64,000 nt of DNA from Leptothoe spongobia TAU-MAC 1115 (GTDB taxonomy: Bacteria > Cyanobacteriota > Cyanobacteriia > Phormidesmidales > Phormidesmidaceae), in contig NZ_JADOES010000017.1 of the NCBI RefSeq assembly GCF_018739885.1, positions 1 through 64,000 on the forward strand, given 5' to 3'. The translations under genes and the position numbers were made by a program. Positions 28,218 to 38,823 of this stretch are shown one piece after another (positions within the stretch are counted from its first letter, which is position 1; each line of letters opens with the position of its first letter). The notes beneath the pieces were generated by a model. The model searched no databases. It saw only the letters and a list, made by a program, of their open reading frames with translations, and was not told the DNA's origin.

Positions 28218-28375
28218 GGTGTATCTATACTGATAACTAGTCTAAGTAAACGAAATAAATTAAAGGGAAGCTCTCAAAATAATCTAGCTTACTGACCTGA
28301 ATATCTTTATAAAGGGTTTTAATCCTGTCCAAAGACCTGATTGTTCCTCAAATCTTACCCATCCGCCCATTTCCT

Positions 28376-29245
28376 ATGAATCAGCTTATATCTCGGCTTA
28401 CTCGTCCTGTATTCGCTACACTACTTGCCTTGTTGGGGTGTGGTTGGACGGCCCGCGCTGTGGATGCTCAGGCCTTGCTACCCTACACGCTGCCGTTGGA
28501 CGAAGAGCGGCTGACAGCAACGGGACTCACCCTGGCTCAGGAGGCGGCTCAGCTAGCGCAGTTTCAGCAGTATGACGAGGCCCTAGCTCGGATTCAGTTG
28601 GCGGCTCAACTTGCGCCTCAGGATCCACAAATTCTGGCCCTAATGGGAAGCTTGCATTTACAAGTGGGTGACAGTGCCGCTGCTGTCATGGCTTTGGAAA
28701 GTGCAAAAGCCATCGATAGTGATGATTCAACGATTTGGTTTACCTTGGGCTCGGCCTACTTTAGCGAAGCTAAATACCTACAGGCTGCGAATGCCTTAGA
28801 GAAGGGATTAGGTCTAGAACCGGGGAATTCTGGAGCTCATTTTGACCTTGGGAATGCCTATTACAAGCTCAATCGCTATCAAAAAGCCATTAATCAGTAT
28901 GAAACAGCTGTTAGCTTTGACGAGCTTTTCTGGCCTGCGATTAATAATATTGGCCTTGTGCTTTATGAAATGGGTGAGCTTGAGCCAGCCATTGAGTATT
29001 GGGAACGGTCACTAGATGTGGCCGATGAAGAGCCTGAACCAACCCTAGCTATTGCAGCGGCTCGCTATGCTGCCAATATTAATCGCCCTGCTGCCATCGA
29101 GTCAGCGACAGAAGCGCTAGAGCGGGATAGCCGCTATGCCGATCTAGAATTCTTGGAGGATAATCTGTGGGGGACTCGTTTGCTCAGCGCTACCGAAGCA
29201 ATGTTTAGGACGCCAGGGCTACAGGAAGTCCTGGCGGGACTTTAG
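28376..29245 (+). CDS. secreted TPR protein
   Basis: 289-residue protein with an N-terminal hydrophobic segment (about 12-26) followed by ARAVDAQA, a plausible signal peptidase site, so it is likely exported to the periplasm. At least four or five tetratricopeptide repeats follow from about residue 55 to 200 (for example AAQLAPQDPQILALMGSLHLQ, FTLGSAYFSEAKYLQAANALE and DLGNAYYKLNRYQKAINQYE). TPRs bind other proteins, so a scaffold role near the envelope is likely. It lies about 290 bp after tamB on the same strand, separated by a tandem repeat. A joint envelope role is possible but not shown. Confidence 0.85.
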   Translation: MNQLISRLTRPVFATLLALLGCGWTARAVDAQALLPYTLPLDEERLTATGLTLAQEAAQLAQFQQYDEALARIQLAAQLAPQDPQILALMGSLHLQVGDSAAAVMALESAKAIDSDDSTIWFTLGSAYFSEAKYLQAANALEKGLGLEPGNSGAHFDLGNAYYKLNRYQKAINQYETAVSFDELFWPAINNIGLVLYEMGELEPAIEYWERSLDVADEEPEPTLAIAAARYAANINRPAAIESATEALERDSRYADLEFLEDNLWGTRLLSATEAMFRTPGLQEVLAGL

Positions 29246-29564
29246 GCTAGGTCTGCGCAAAACTGACCAGCAGCAGATATCGCAGATGGTCTCAACTAGC
29301 TATTAGATACCAAGAGCCCCAAAACCTCAGCAGCAGGTCTTTGGGGGGATTTGGAACCGTAAATGAAAATAAAGACTGGTTTTCTAACGACTCAAGATCT
29401 AAACTGGCTGACTTAGATGGGGGACTAGATTTCGGGATCAGGCGTTTAGAGGCTTGAATTGTCTTTACAAAGTTTGCTAGATAATTTTAATTTCACTTCT
29501 GAATACTTGGCTCAAAATAGATAGTTATTCAGAAGCTAAACCTTTGGATCATCCAGCAATTAAG

Positions 29565-29597
29565 AAATGTACTACCTGAAAAAATAGTAGTACATTT
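29565..29597. other. hairpin in a gene-free stretch (29246-29677)
   Basis: AAATGTACTAC (29565-29575) pairs perfectly with GTAGTACATTT (29587-29597) across an 11-nt loop. Two smaller hairpins lie closer to the minus-strand gene: GGAGT/ACTCC at 29644-29655 and GGAGCA/TGCTCC at 29657-29672, which could end that transcript although no U run follows. No coding frame or RNA gene was recognised in the rest of this 432-bp gap. Confidence 0.45.
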
Positions 29598-29677
29598 GAA
29601 TTATTATAAAAATGTTCAAGATAGGTCTTTTTCCATGATTGTTGGAGTACACTCCAGGAGCAGACTTGCTCCCAGAC

Positions 29678-30073
29678 CTACTCACCAATCATGGCTTTGA
29701 CGTCATCTACAAACTTTTGGTGATCCACAATGGGTTTTGAAATGTAGCCATCAGCGCCACTTTGTTGCAAAAAGTTCTCCCGATCGCCGTCCATGGCATG
29801 GGCAGTAACCAAGATAATGGGTAGTTCAGCGGTGCTGCTCTTAGCTTTCAACATTTGAGTAATGCGAATGCCATCTACGGGTTTCCCTTGATAAAGACTG
29901 TGAGAGAGAGAAACGTCCATTAAAATCACGTCAACTTCGCCGCTTTCGGCAATTTCCATGACTTCGTCTACATTTTCGGTATGCTTGACCGCTAAGCCAC
30001 CGCGCTTGGTCAATATCTTTGAGAAAACGCGTGCGTTGATCATGTCATCTTCAACGATTAAAACCGTTTTCAT
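29678..30073 (-). CDS. single-domain response regulator (DivK-like)
   Basis: 131-residue stand-alone receiver, taken from MKTVLIVEDD at 30073. The acidic pair is in VEDD, the phospho-acceptor Asp is in DVILMDVSLS, the switch Thr is in LVTAHAMDGDRE, and the lysine is in YISKPI. The Ala-His-Ala-Met after the switch Thr and the longer loop after the Asp (SHSLYQGKPVDG) are typical of DivK-like regulators that follow hybrid kinases. An earlier in-frame start at 30121 adds 16 residues that match nothing. No kinase adjoins it, but hybrid kinases lie at 40.6-46.9 kb. Two hairpins follow its stop codon. Confidence 0.9.
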   Translation of the reverse strand: MKTVLIVEDDMINARVFSKILTKRGGLAVKHTENVDEVMEIAESGEVDVILMDVSLSHSLYQGKPVDGIRITQMLKAKSSTAELPIILVTAHAMDGDRENFLQQSGADGYISKPIVDHQKFVDDVKAMIGE

Positions 30074-30389
30074 AGGCAGTTTCGATAAAACAGCAGAGTT
30101 ACTATAACCAGTGGTGGTCATTGGTCTGGAGACGTGATGACCAGAGATGATAGAGCTTGTTTCAATAACAATGCTCGGGCATGCAAGCGTTTACACGTCT
30201 ATTGAATTCTTGATCGATTTAGAACCTAACTATTGCGAATCAATGACGCTTGTGTATAAGGTACAGCATTGGTAAGGCTAAACCACGTCCAAGTTAAAAC
30301 CTAGAGTTTTATCGACGGCAACCTTGCAGTTCTGGGCGTGGACAAAGTTTATTTAATGCTTTCAAGGCGGCTTTCAAGGATACGAAATC

Positions 30390-32891
30390 ATGGCAAATCA
30401 GCTAAATGCGTTTTCGGATGAGCAAATTGTTGTCACTTCTCTTCATACAGAGGTGCAACGATCATATCTGGAATATGCCATGAGCGTTATCGTCGGGCGG
30501 GCTTTGCCAGACGTGCGCGATGGTCTTAAACCGGTGCATCGGCGGATTCTCTATGCCATGCATGAGCTGGGTTTGACCCCCGATCGACCCTTTCGAAAAT
30601 GCGCCCGTGTGGTAGGGGATGTTCTGGGTAAATATCACCCCCATGGGGACCAGGCGGTTTATGACGCCCTGGTGCGAATGGTGCAGGATTTTTCCAGCCG
30701 CTATCCGCTGTTGGATGGCCATGGCAATTTTGGGTCGGTGGATAATGATCCCCCGGCGGCTATGCGATATACCGAAACTCGCTTAGCTTCTGTGAGTCAT
30801 GAGTCGTTGCTAGGGGAAATCAGCGAAGCCACTGTTGATTTTATTGATAACTTTGATAGCTCCCAGCAGGAACCGACAGTATTGCCAGCTCAGCTGCCCA
30901 ACTTATTGCTTAATGGCAGCTCTGGAATTGCCGTGGGTATGGCCACGAATATTCCGCCCCACAATTTGGGAGAGGTGATTGATGGTTTGATTGCCATTAT
31001 TGATCGGCCTACTTTATCAGATGAGGCGTTGTTTAAGCTGATTCCCGGTCCAGATTTTCCCACGGGGGGTGAGATTACAGGAACTAAGGGTATTCACGAT
31101 GCCTATCGCACTGGTCGTGGCAGTATCCCGGTGCGGGGAATTGCTAGCTTTGAGGAAATTCAGCCGGGTAAGGGGCGTCAGCGGCGCAATGCCATTGTGG
31201 TGACCGAGCTACCCTATCAGGTCAATAAGGCGGGGTGGATTGAAAAGGTAGCCAATCTGGTTAACCAAGGCAAGCTAGACGGGATTGCGGACATTCGTGA
31301 TGAGAGCGATCGCGACGGTATGCGGGTGGTGATCGAATTAAAGCGGGAGGTTCAGCCCCACAGTATTTTGGCCGCCCTCTACAAGATGACACCCCTACAG
31401 AGCAACTTTGGCGCGATTATGCTGGCGCTGGATGGGGGGCAACCGATTCAGATGCCCCTGCGTCATATGCTGCAGTCGTTTCTGGATTTTCGTGAAGAAA
31501 CCTTAGTCCGGCAATATACCAACGAACTGGAAAGAACTGATCGGCGCTTGCATATTGTGGAAGGTCTGTTGACGGCCCTCGACAGTATTGATGAGGTGAT
31601 TGAAATTCTGCGGGCAGCGCCGGATGGTTCATCGGCAAAGGTAGAGATTAGTGAGCGTTTTGAGCTGAGCGAGCGTCAGGCTGATGCGATTTTGGCCATG
31701 CCCCTAAGGCGTTTGGTGGGTTTAGAGCAAGAAAATCTGCTGAACGAGTTTGATGAGCTATCGACGATTAAAGATAACTTGGAGCGTTTGCTATCGGATC
31801 GTAAAGAACGCCTCAAGGCCCTCAAGAAAGATCTTAGAAAGCTTAGGAAATCCTTTGGCGATGAGCGTAGAACTCGTTTGCAAACGGCTAGCGAACGGGC
31901 TGCTGAAGAAGAGCGATTGGCCAATCTTGTGGCTGAGGCCCAGGAAGAAGAAACCGTGGTTGAGCTAACGCGTAAAGGATATGCGAGACGATTATCGCCG
32001 CGCGCATATCAGCGACGGCAGGGTAAGCAGGAGGAGTTACCCACTAAGCTAACGGAGCTTGATGACGTGACTACCCAGACAGAGTTTGCCTGGACTACTC
32101 ACAATTTGCTGATATTTTCTCGCGATGGTAAGGCTTTTCAGCTAATGGTTGGTGATATACCCATTGCTCAGCGGCAGTCTAAGGGGCAGCCTTTGTTTAA
32201 CCTGTTACCCGATGCCATTGGTAATGATCCGGATGCGGTGCTTCCCCCCATTTTGATGACGGAGGAGGTGATGACGCAGCAGATTATTTTGGTGACTGCC
32301 CAAGGCAAAATTAAACGTTTGCCGTTGACGGAGTTTGAATCAATTACAGCTCGTGGTTTAGTCGCGATTAAGCTCAAGCCAGAGGATCACTTGGCTTATG
32401 CGGTGATCGCTGAGTTAGATCAGGACTTGATGCTGGCATCATCTGGAGGGCGTCTTTTGCGGTTTGCCATTGACCGTGATCAGTTGCCAGATACCAGTCG
32501 TAACTCTCAAGGCACCCAAGCGATTCGGGTGATCAAAGGAGAATCCGTTGTCGGCTGTGTGCCGATTCAAAATCAAAGCAAGATGTTGCTGGTTTCGACC
32601 AAGGGCTATGCCAAGCGGATGCAGGCGGCTGCGATTAAGCGAAGTAGCCGTGGGGGCATTGGTTCGCAGTCATTTAAGTTTAGTCAGAATGGCGATAGCC
32701 TGGCGACATTGCTAGAGGCACCAAAAGATGCTGACTTTACGGTGATGACTAGCCAGGATCGAGCTGCACGTTTGCGTATAGACCGTATTCCTGTTCAAGG
32801 GCGGAGTCAGCCTTGCGATCGCATCTTAACCCCTGCCCGTGGTGAAACCATTACCGATATTCTGGTATCTGTAGATAGCACTGACGACTAG
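30390..32891 (+). CDS. gyrA: DNA gyrase/topoisomerase IV subunit A, divergent paralogue
   Basis: 833-residue type IIA topoisomerase A subunit. The breakage domain is complete: [35 protein letters not shown] and AAMRYTET with the catalytic Tyr127. Gln88 occupies the place of E. coli GyrA Ser83. A helical region (about 370-520) and a six-bladed C-terminal domain follow. The GyrA box needed for DNA wrapping, normally QRRGGKG, reads QRRQGKQ at 541-547. This is the sign of a GyrA paralogue that may relax or decatenate more like ParC. Cyanobacteria commonly have a second gyrA/parC-like gene, and this is probably it. The start at 30390 has AAGGA upstream. It is 62 bp ahead of the ABC ATPase gene. 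Confidence 0.93.
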   Translation: MANQLNAFSDEQIVVTSLHTEVQRSYLEYAMSVIVGRALPDVRDGLKPVHRRILYAMHELGLTPDRPFRKCARVVGDVLGKYHPHGDQAVYDALVRMVQDFSSRYPLLDGHGNFGSVDNDPPAAMRYTETRLASVSHESLLGEISEATVDFIDNFDSSQQEPTVLPAQLPNLLLNGSSGIAVGMATNIPPHNLGEVIDGLIAIIDRPTLSDEALFKLIPGPDFPTGGEITGTKGIHDAYRTGRGSIPVRGIASFEEIQPGKGRQRRNAIVVTELPYQVNKAGWIEKVANLVNQGKLDGIADIRDESDRDGMRVVIELKREVQPHSILAALYKMTPLQSNFGAIMLALDGGQPIQMPLRHMLQSFLDFREETLVRQYTNELERTDRRLHIVEGLLTALDSIDEVIEILRAAPDGSSAKVEISERFELSERQADAILAMPLRRLVGLEQENLLNEFDELSTIKDNLERLLSDRKERLKALKKDLRKLRKSFGDERRTRLQTASERAAEEERLANLVAEAQEEETVVELTRKGYARRLSPRAYQRRQGKQEELPTKLTELDDVTTQTEFAWTTHNLLIFSRDGKAFQLMVGDIPIAQRQSKGQPLFNLLPDAIGNDPDAVLPPILMTEEVMTQQIILVTAQGKIKRLPLTEFESITARGLVAIKLKPEDHLAYAVIAELDQDLMLASSGGRLLRFAIDRDQLPDTSRNSQGTQAIRVIKGESVVGCVPIQNQSKMLLVSTKGYAKRMQAAAIKRSSRGGIGSQSFKFSQNGDSLATLLEAPKDADFTVMTSQDRAARLRIDRIPVQGRSQPCDRILTPARGETITDILVSVDSTDD

Positions 32892-32952
32892 CTTGATTGC
32901 CCTTAAGCTAGTCAGCCTGCTACTGAACTCGCTACCAAATTAGGAACCAAAC

Positions 32953-34197
32953 GTGGCCGAGGTTGTTATAGACAACGTTTACAAAACATTTCCGCGTCAA
33001 TCGTCCGATGCCAAATCATCGACGGTGCTTAAGCGGATTCATCTGAATGTGAAAGACGGCGAGTTTATGGTGCTTGTCGGTCCTTCTGGCTGTGGTAAAA
33101 GTACCCTATTACGTCTAATTGCTGGTTTAGAAAGCATCACGGGGGGCACGATTACCATCGGTCAGCAGCAGGTCAATAGTCTGCCTCCTAAGCAGCGCGA
33201 TGTGGCCATGGTATTTCAGAGCTATGCCCTATATCCGCATCTGAGCGTGTACGACAATTTAGCCTTTGGGTTACGGCGGACTGCGGGGGATTTGCCGCCG
33301 ATTACTCGCTGGCAGCAGGCCTTATTTGGAGTGACGCGACTCCTGCCCCCCGGTTTTCACTATTTTCCAGCACGAGAACAAGCGATCTCCAAACGAGTCA
33401 AAACCATCGCTGAGATTTTGCAAATTACCCCGCTTCTAAAGCGATTACCTCGCCAACTTTCAGGGGGGCAAAAACAGCGTGTGGCCTTGGGGCGAGCGAT
33501 GGCGCGCAATCCGCAGGTATTCCTGATGGATGAACCCCTGTCAAATTTGGATGCCAAACTGCGTACGGAAACCCGAGCTCAGATTGTTTCACTGCAACGA
33601 CGGTTGGGGACAACGACGATTTATGTCACTCACGATCAGGTCGAGGCTATGACCATGGGAGACCGGATTGCTGTGATGCACCAGGGAGTAATTCAGCAAA
33701 TTGCCGCTCCTCTAGAGTTGTATCATTATCCGGCTAATCGGTTTGTTGCTTCGTTTATTGGTTCACCACCCATGAACTTTCTCACGGTGCAGATCCAAGC
33801 ACCGCTGACGCTGATTCACCCAGCCTTTCGTCTGACACTGCCTAGTCATTGGGAAAAGATTTTGGCTCCCTACAGCAATCAGACGCTGATTTTAGGTATT
33901 CGACCCGAACACCTCCGCTGTACAGTGCCTGCTCCCAAGAATTTAGCGGTGACTGTACAGCGGAGTGAAGCTTTAGGCAGCGAGACTTATCTCACTGTAG
34001 ATTTAGATAGCTCCGCCTCTGATGAAACAATGTTGCTAGTACGCCTGAATGGAATAGAAGATAAGGTGCCTCGTTTAGGTGACAGACTCACACTCGGTAT
34101 CCGTGTGGAGCATGTTCATTTATTTGATTCAGAGACTGGGGAAGCGATTGTCAAGGCTCCTAAGCCTCTGAATGTTGGCGATAGAGAGTTAGAGTAA
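32953..34197 (+). CDS. ABC transporter ATP-binding protein (MalK/UgpC type)
   Basis: 414-residue ATPase of the carbohydrate-uptake ABC group. Walker A is GPSGCGKST, the Q-loop is in [12 protein letters not shown], the signature is LSGGQKQR, Walker B is [12 protein letters not shown], and the H-loop is in YVTHDQ. A C-terminal TOBE/OB domain starts near IGIRPEH. Between Q-loop and signature there is an extra stretch of about 30 residues ([20 protein letters not shown] onward) absent from E. coli MalK. Translation starts at GTG 32953. No permease or binding-protein gene is next to it, so it probably serves permeases encoded elsewhere. Confidence 0.93.
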   Translation: MAEVVIDNVYKTFPRQSSDAKSSTVLKRIHLNVKDGEFMVLVGPSGCGKSTLLRLIAGLESITGGTITIGQQQVNSLPPKQRDVAMVFQSYALYPHLSVYDNLAFGLRRTAGDLPPITRWQQALFGVTRLLPPGFHYFPAREQAISKRVKTIAEILQITPLLKRLPRQLSGGQKQRVALGRAMARNPQVFLMDEPLSNLDAKLRTETRAQIVSLQRRLGTTTIYVTHDQVEAMTMGDRIAVMHQGVIQQIAAPLELYHYPANRFVASFIGSPPMNFLTVQIQAPLTLIHPAFRLTLPSHWEKILAPYSNQTLILGIRPEHLRCTVPAPKNLAVTVQRSEALGSETYLTVDLDSSASDETMLLVRLNGIEDKVPRLGDRLTLGIRVEHVHLFDSETGEAIVKAPKPLNVGDRELE

Positions 34198-34357
34198 TTA
34201 GGAAATTATAGTTTTGTGCAGATAGTTCACAACAGCAGTGATCATGAGTGATCCCTAGATAGATTAAAGAACAACCGCTATGGACGGCACAATTTGATAA
34301 ATTTGTTCATCGGATTGCTATAGAAGATGACTTAAGGTTAATAGTATTCCTCTGGAT

Positions 34358-35137
34358 TTACTTTTTGGCGTGAGAGCGTTTAGTGAATCGTAGACCGAGT
34401 CCAACGGCAGCTGCGATCGCAACACCTGAGGCCGACTCAGGTACTGATGTAGCGTCAATCACCGTTATCTGAAACTGGCTGATGGTAGCCATCGCTCGTC
34501 CGTTTCGGTTATCAGAGGTAATAATTTCGAACCCAAATACCTGGTTTCCAGCAATCTCAACAGATGTGGTGCCAGACTGTTCAACAGGACCAGTACGATC
34601 GATCAACTCAGTAAACATTCTGCCGTTGGTAAGTGGATCATTGGGAGGCAAGTCACCAATGGAAAAACCAAATACATCAAAGGCGGGACCGAATCTTTCA
34701 GTCGTTGAAATATCAGCTGTTGAGTAGTCCCAGTTAAAAGAGAGGATACTTGCTTCGGGCACGGTCACAAAAACACTTGTAAAGCTGCCTTCGCACAAAA
34801 ATAGAAAGAAAGGATTTACCGATTGGCAATCTAAACCAAACTCATCTAAAATCTCAGACTGATTACTACCCAGCAGAGTCAGTGAGTCGGGGGCATCCGT
34901 AAAATCCACCGAGCCATTAAAAGGAGCTAGGGGAATGCCTTCAATTGTAATTTCTGAATTATCTATACCTATAAATGCAGGACTGCTATTAAATAGCTCC
35001 CATTGGTCGGGAGCAAAGCTGCCGTCAAAACCTTGAGTAGTCTCTACCTGCGCGGTCGCTAACTGTGCAGTTGTACCCACAACTGCTGCAGATGTTACTA
35101 ACGCTCCTAAAACCTTATCTAAAATGGCTTTTGCCAT
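34358..35137 (-). CDS. PEP-CTERM-type secreted protein
   Basis: 259-residue protein with an N-terminal signal peptide (hydrophobic residues 10-26, cleavage near TAQ or ATA). The C-terminal sorting signal is VPESASGVAIAAAVGLGL followed by a basic tail RFTKRSHAKK. This fits the PEP-CTERM scheme (VPEP, hydrophobic helix, basic end) with Ser in place of the second Pro. The mature domain is beta-rich, acidic and low in cysteine (two near DCQSVNPFFLFLCE), as in many secreted cyanobacterial surface proteins. No exosortase gene is in the window. Its function is unknown. Confidence 0.85.
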   Translation of the reverse strand: MAKAILDKVLGALVTSAAVVGTTAQLATAQVETTQGFDGSFAPDQWELFNSSPAFIGIDNSEITIEGIPLAPFNGSVDFTDAPDSLTLLGSNQSEILDEFGLDCQSVNPFFLFLCEGSFTSVFVTVPEASILSFNWDYSTADISTTERFGPAFDVFGFSIGDLPPNDPLTNGRMFTELIDRTGPVEQSGTTSVEIAGNQVFGFEIITSDNRNGRAMATISQFQITVIDATSVPESASGVAIAAAVGLGLRFTKRSHAKK

Positions 35138-35682
35138 CGTATTCCGTAGTAAAAAACCTTAACCTTATTGTTCTTAACAAGGGTTAGTGAACCTAACCGG
35201 AAGATGACCTGATATACGTACAAATCAACACACGCGTAGCAATGCGTTCCGGATTGATTTGCCGTTACGCCGACTATAAGTCGACTCAACTAGGAATGTC
35301 GGGTCTGAGACGAGGCATTTACTAAAACAATATTGTTGCTCTACCTTTGTTAAAGTTGATTGATGGCGCTTTGATAAGTTCTGGCAAAGATAAATCAACC
35401 ATCAATGAACCCAGATATTGTCATCAGCAATTGCACTGAATTTTGTCCAACCACACTGTTCTAAGAGACGTCATGGAGACTTCTAAGAACAATGACGGTT
35501 GATTAATCCAAGGGGATTAATCAGCTTGATATAGCAACAAATTTTGTAACCGGTATATACAAAAAAAGTTGCGGATTATATCTTCCTGTCAATAATTTCT
35601 CAGAATAGCAGATGAGTCTATGTGAGTGTCGCCCAAACCCTGTAGTCTTAGGATCGCGATTTTAACAGCTAGCACGAATACT
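35138..35682. other. gene-free stretch before pfkA
   Basis: About 540 bp between the divergent PEP-CTERM gene and the chosen pfkA start. It contains a direct repeat TTCTAAGA (in the 35458-35490 stretch) around ACGTCATGGAGAC, but nothing I can identify as a gene, RNA or known regulatory element. Both promoters should lie here. Confidence 0.5.
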
Positions 35683-36822
35683 ATGGGACAGCATCGGGAC
35701 ATTAAACGAATTGGCCTACTTACAAGTGGTGGCGACTGTGCCGGGCTCAATGCAGCGTTACGGGCTGTGGTACATCGAGCTGATAGCTATGGCTGGGAAG
35801 TCTTAGGGATTTCTCGGGCTACTCAAGGTTTGATGGCACGTCCTCCCGAATATATGGAGTTTGATGTGTCGAGTACCCATGATTTACTTCTTGCCGGGGG
35901 GACTGTCTTAGGTACTACTAATAAAGGCAATCCATTTGATTTTCCATTGCCCGATGGCTCCACTTGCGATCGCTCCCAAGAAATCATTGAAGGCTATCAC
36001 CTATTGGGATTAGATGCCATGATTGGAATTGGGGGAGATGGCAGTATGGCCATTCTTCGCCGTCTGGCTCAGCAGGGGGGACTAAATTTAGTCGGAATTC
36101 CCAAAACCATTGATAACGATCTGGGCAGCACCGAACGCTCCATTGGCTTTGATACCGCCGTGAATATCGCTACCGAGGCCCTTGATCGTCTGCATTTTAC
36201 AGCGGCTAGTCATTCGCGAGTGATGATTTTAGAAGTGATGGGACGGGACGCTGGACACATTGCCCTTAATGCCGGTATCGCTGGCGGGGCAGATATCGTT
36301 CTCATTCCTGAGATTCCTTACTCCATCGACAATATTTGCCAAACGATCAAGGGAATAAAGCGTAACTTTGCCACTATTATTGTGGCAGAGGCTGTGTGTA
36401 CTGAGGCGGGTGAAAAAGTTGTCCAAACGAATCGCCTGGGTCAGTGTCGCCTGGGAGGTATTGGCGAATATTTGGCGGAACAAATTACCGAGACCATTAG
36501 TGCCGAAACTCGAGTCACGGTCCTTGGCCATGTGCAACGAGGGGGTACACCTTCCCCCTTGGATCGAGTATTAGCCACGGCTTTTGGAGTAGAAGCCGTA
36601 GACCTGATCGCCGCAGGTAAATACGATCACATGGTGAGCTGGCAAAACCGCCAGGTAGTCCATGTACCCATTGCCGAAGCCATTGCTGAATACCAAGCGG
36701 TTAATCCTCAGGATACGTTAGTCAAAACAGCTCGGGGTATGGGCATTTGTCTAGGGGATACGGCCTGTCATGTCGTAGACAGTCATGTTCGTTGTGACGC
36801 TACTGTAATGGCTCCGGTTTAA
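35683..36822 (+). CDS. pfkA: 6-phosphofructokinase
   Basis: 379-residue phosphofructokinase, the committing step of glycolysis, fructose 6-phosphate to fructose 1,6-bisphosphate. Motifs are LLTSGGDCAGLNAALRAV at the nucleotide site, IGIGGDGS, PKTIDNDLGST with the catalytic Asp, and EVMGRDAGHIAL. The phosphoryl-donor pair is mixed: Gly in GGDGS, as in ATP enzymes, and Lys in PKTIDND, as in PPi-type enzymes, so donor preference is not obvious. The ATG at 35683 is preferred over a GTG at 35626, which would add 19 residues. It is about 60 residues longer than E. coli PfkA, mainly at the C-terminus. The upstream 500 bp are gene-free. Confidence 0.96.
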   Translation: MGQHRDIKRIGLLTSGGDCAGLNAALRAVVHRADSYGWEVLGISRATQGLMARPPEYMEFDVSSTHDLLLAGGTVLGTTNKGNPFDFPLPDGSTCDRSQEIIEGYHLLGLDAMIGIGGDGSMAILRRLAQQGGLNLVGIPKTIDNDLGSTERSIGFDTAVNIATEALDRLHFTAASHSRVMILEVMGRDAGHIALNAGIAGGADIVLIPEIPYSIDNICQTIKGIKRNFATIIVAEAVCTEAGEKVVQTNRLGQCRLGGIGEYLAEQITETISAETRVTVLGHVQRGGTPSPLDRVLATAFGVEAVDLIAAGKYDHMVSWQNRQVVHVPIAEAIAEYQAVNPQDTLVKTARGMGICLGDTACHVVDSHVRCDATVMAPV

Positions 36823-37065
36823 TCCCCTGCTTCAATGCTCTAAACTCCTGGTCTATAGGCCAGCTGCAGAAACGCTGGTAATGGCTATCTGTAGCTGGCT
36901 GAATGTAAGCTTCTGTTAACCAATGGTGTGATTACGCGGCTCACGATAGACAATAGCTCCAAGGCTTTGGGGGCTATTCCTGTAATCTAGCTTTGTCGTT
37001 GTTGATGTAGGACGGCTCCACAACGTCAGCTTTCTAACCGTCAGTATGTGCCTGTGGCCTATTCT

Positions 37066-37689
37066 ATGCAATTTGCTAAACCGTTGACGTCGTCCCAAGA
37101 TGATACCCAAGAAAAGATTCTTGGGGCGGCCCAACGACTATTTGCCAAACGTGGCTATGGGGGAACAACCACCCGAGATTTAGCTCAAGCTGCGGGTGTG
37201 GCCGAAGGCACTCTCTTTAGACACTTTGAAAACAAAAAAGCGATTTTGATCGAAGTTGCTACTCGAGGGTGGGTAGAATTACTTACCGATCTACTAACTG
37301 AGCTGAGTGAAATGGCCAATTACAAGGCGATCGGTAAGGTAATGCGTAAGCGCATGTTAAATCTCTCTGCCAATACCGATATGCTGCGTGTGTGCTTTAT
37401 GGAAGCACAATTTCATCCAGAATTACGAGAGCGTGTGCAGGCTGAAGTTATTTCCAAAATGACAGATGTAGCCGAAGCATTTTTTCAAACTGCCATGGAT
37501 CGAGGCACCTATCGTTCTATGAATCCTCGGGTGGTGGCTCGGATTTTTCTGGGTATGTTTACTGTCGCTGGATTTAGTCAAATGACGCTGGCAGACGAAG
37601 CCAACTCGCCCCAGGATATGAAAGAGCTGGCAGAAACGCTGGCAGATATTTTTCTGAATGGAGTGTTGGTAAATACTGATGAGGCTTAA
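37066..37689 (+). CDS. TetR family transcriptional regulator
   Basis: 207-residue repressor-type regulator from the ATG at 37066 (a GTG at 37048 could add six residues). The N-terminal helix-turn-helix is clear: GYGGTTTRDLAQAAGVAEGTLFRHFENKKAILIE without gaps. The rest is a helical ligand-binding and dimer domain with no recognisable ligand site. It faces the HugZ-like gene convergently, and their stop codons share the bases TTAA (37686-37689). Its own operator should be in the 36823-37065 gap. The target genes are unknown. Confidence 0.93.
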   Translation: MQFAKPLTSSQDDTQEKILGAAQRLFAKRGYGGTTTRDLAQAAGVAEGTLFRHFENKKAILIEVATRGWVELLTDLLTELSEMANYKAIGKVMRKRMLNLSANTDMLRVCFMEAQFHPELRERVQAEVISKMTDVAEAFFQTAMDRGTYRSMNPRVVARIFLGMFTVAGFSQMTLADEANSPQDMKELAETLADIFLNGVLVNTDEA

Positions 37690-38177
37690 CTCTGGCGTCT
37701 GGGCTCCAGGCTGTTGAGGTCATCCGTGTTTACTCGATAGGCCGCTCCGAATCCGATGACAAATTGTCCTGCTTGAGGCTGTAGTTGAAACACTTGAAAG
37801 TCAGGTAGGCCCTTCATCAAACCAATAACTTTGCCAAATCGCTGCTCAAAGCGATCAATTAAGCCTTGCCACTGGGTTGTTTCCCGAGGTAATGAGGTGG
37901 CAGCACATTCATAGGTTAGGCGTCGGCGAGCAAAGATTTCTTGAGTTTGGGCTTCGTCTTCGATAAAGAGAACACTGGCACGGTGGGTTTGTTTGAGATT
38001 AGCCGTGTGAGTTGACAATCCACTGACGTATATATAAATTTTTTTATCCCCATCGATCAAGAAAGGTGCATAGCTGGCTTGAGGGATCCCATCGGTGCTG
38101 ACAGTGCTGAGGATAACACTGCGAAATGTCTCAGGAAACTTTTGATAAAGCTCAGTAACACGATTAAAGTCAGCCAT
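37686..38177 (-). CDS. HugZ-like pyridoxamine 5'-phosphate oxidase-fold protein
   Basis: 163-residue protein of the PNPOx-like split-barrel group that binds flavin or heme. The N-terminal STVSTDGIPQASYAPFLID is the flavin-fold strand pair, and VSGLSTHTANLKQTHRASVLFIEDE follows. The C-terminal QFVIGFGAAYRV is the pattern of HugZ-family heme-utilisation proteins. HugZ degrades heme, but members also have unknown roles, so the substrate is uncertain. Its stop overlaps the stop of the convergent TetR gene, and no heme-uptake gene is nearby. Confidence 0.85.
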   Translation of the reverse strand: MADFNRVTELYQKFPETFRSVILSTVSTDGIPQASYAPFLIDGDKKIYIYVSGLSTHTANLKQTHRASVLFIEDEAQTQEIFARRRLTYECAATSLPRETTQWQGLIDRFEQRFGKVIGLMKGLPDFQVFQLQPQAGQFVIGFGAAYRVNTDDLNSLEPRRQS

Positions 38178-38427
38178 GGTTTAGAGCAAAAGTGGGTAAT
38201 TTTTTGATCTCATCTGTTTAAAAAGTAACATTCATAGCGTTTGCTCACGGCCTTGGAATTTCAGTCAAAATACCTTGAGTTGGAATAGCAATATAGTTTG
38301 TCGATATCCTTTGTCATCAGGATATTGATTGGTTAAGTCAGCGATGATTTGTGTTGATATGGGAAGGCTAATCCAGATTGTTACCCTTCCGGTAAAATAC
38401 TCAAGCTAGTTATCTTGATGTCACATT

Positions 38428-38817
38428 ATGGTTCGTCGCATTATTCAAACTGATCAAGCTCCTGCTCCCGTTGGTCCCTACAATCAAGCCATTGTTGCCT
38501 CTGGTGAGATGGTGTTTGCCTCAGGGCAAGTGGCGTTAGATCCCAGTAGTGGGGCGTTAGTTGGTGAAGGCGATGTGGCAGTACAAACCAAACAGTGTCT
38601 TGATAACCTGAGTGCTGTTTTAGCTGCAGCTGGAGCCACCATGGCCAATGTGGTCAAAACATCTGTTTTTTTAAAGGACATGAATGATTTTGTCACCATG
38701 AATGGTGTCTATGCCTCTTATTTTGATGAAGCTACAGCCCCGGCTAGAGCCTGTGTTGAAGTAGCTCGTTTGCCTAAAGACGTTCTAGTCGAAATTGAAT
38801 GTATTGCAGTGATATAG
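38428..38817 (+). CDS. ridA: RidA family enamine/imine deaminase
   Basis: 129-residue RidA (YjgF/YER057c/UK114) protein. It hydrolyses reactive 2-aminoacrylate and related enamines made by PLP enzymes, protecting them, and works as a trimer in the cytosol. Diagnostic motifs are PAPVGPYNQA, FASGQVALDP, NVVKTSVFL and the C-terminal ARACVEVARLPKDVLVEIE with the catalytic Arg. Length is standard. It is followed by a hairpin at 38824-38847, then by the aroF leader, whose promoter-like site starts 36 nt after the stop. Confidence 0.96.
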   Translation: MVRRIIQTDQAPAPVGPYNQAIVASGEMVFASGQVALDPSSGALVGEGDVAVQTKQCLDNLSAVLAAAGATMANVVKTSVFLKDMNDFVTMNGVYASYFDEATAPARACVEVARLPKDVLVEIECIAVI

Positions 38818-38823
38818 ATTTGT

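Noticed and set aside
28092..28295. 67-residue plus-strand frame after tamB
   Set aside because: It runs through the tandem repeat and mirrors its duplication; nothing suggests a protein.
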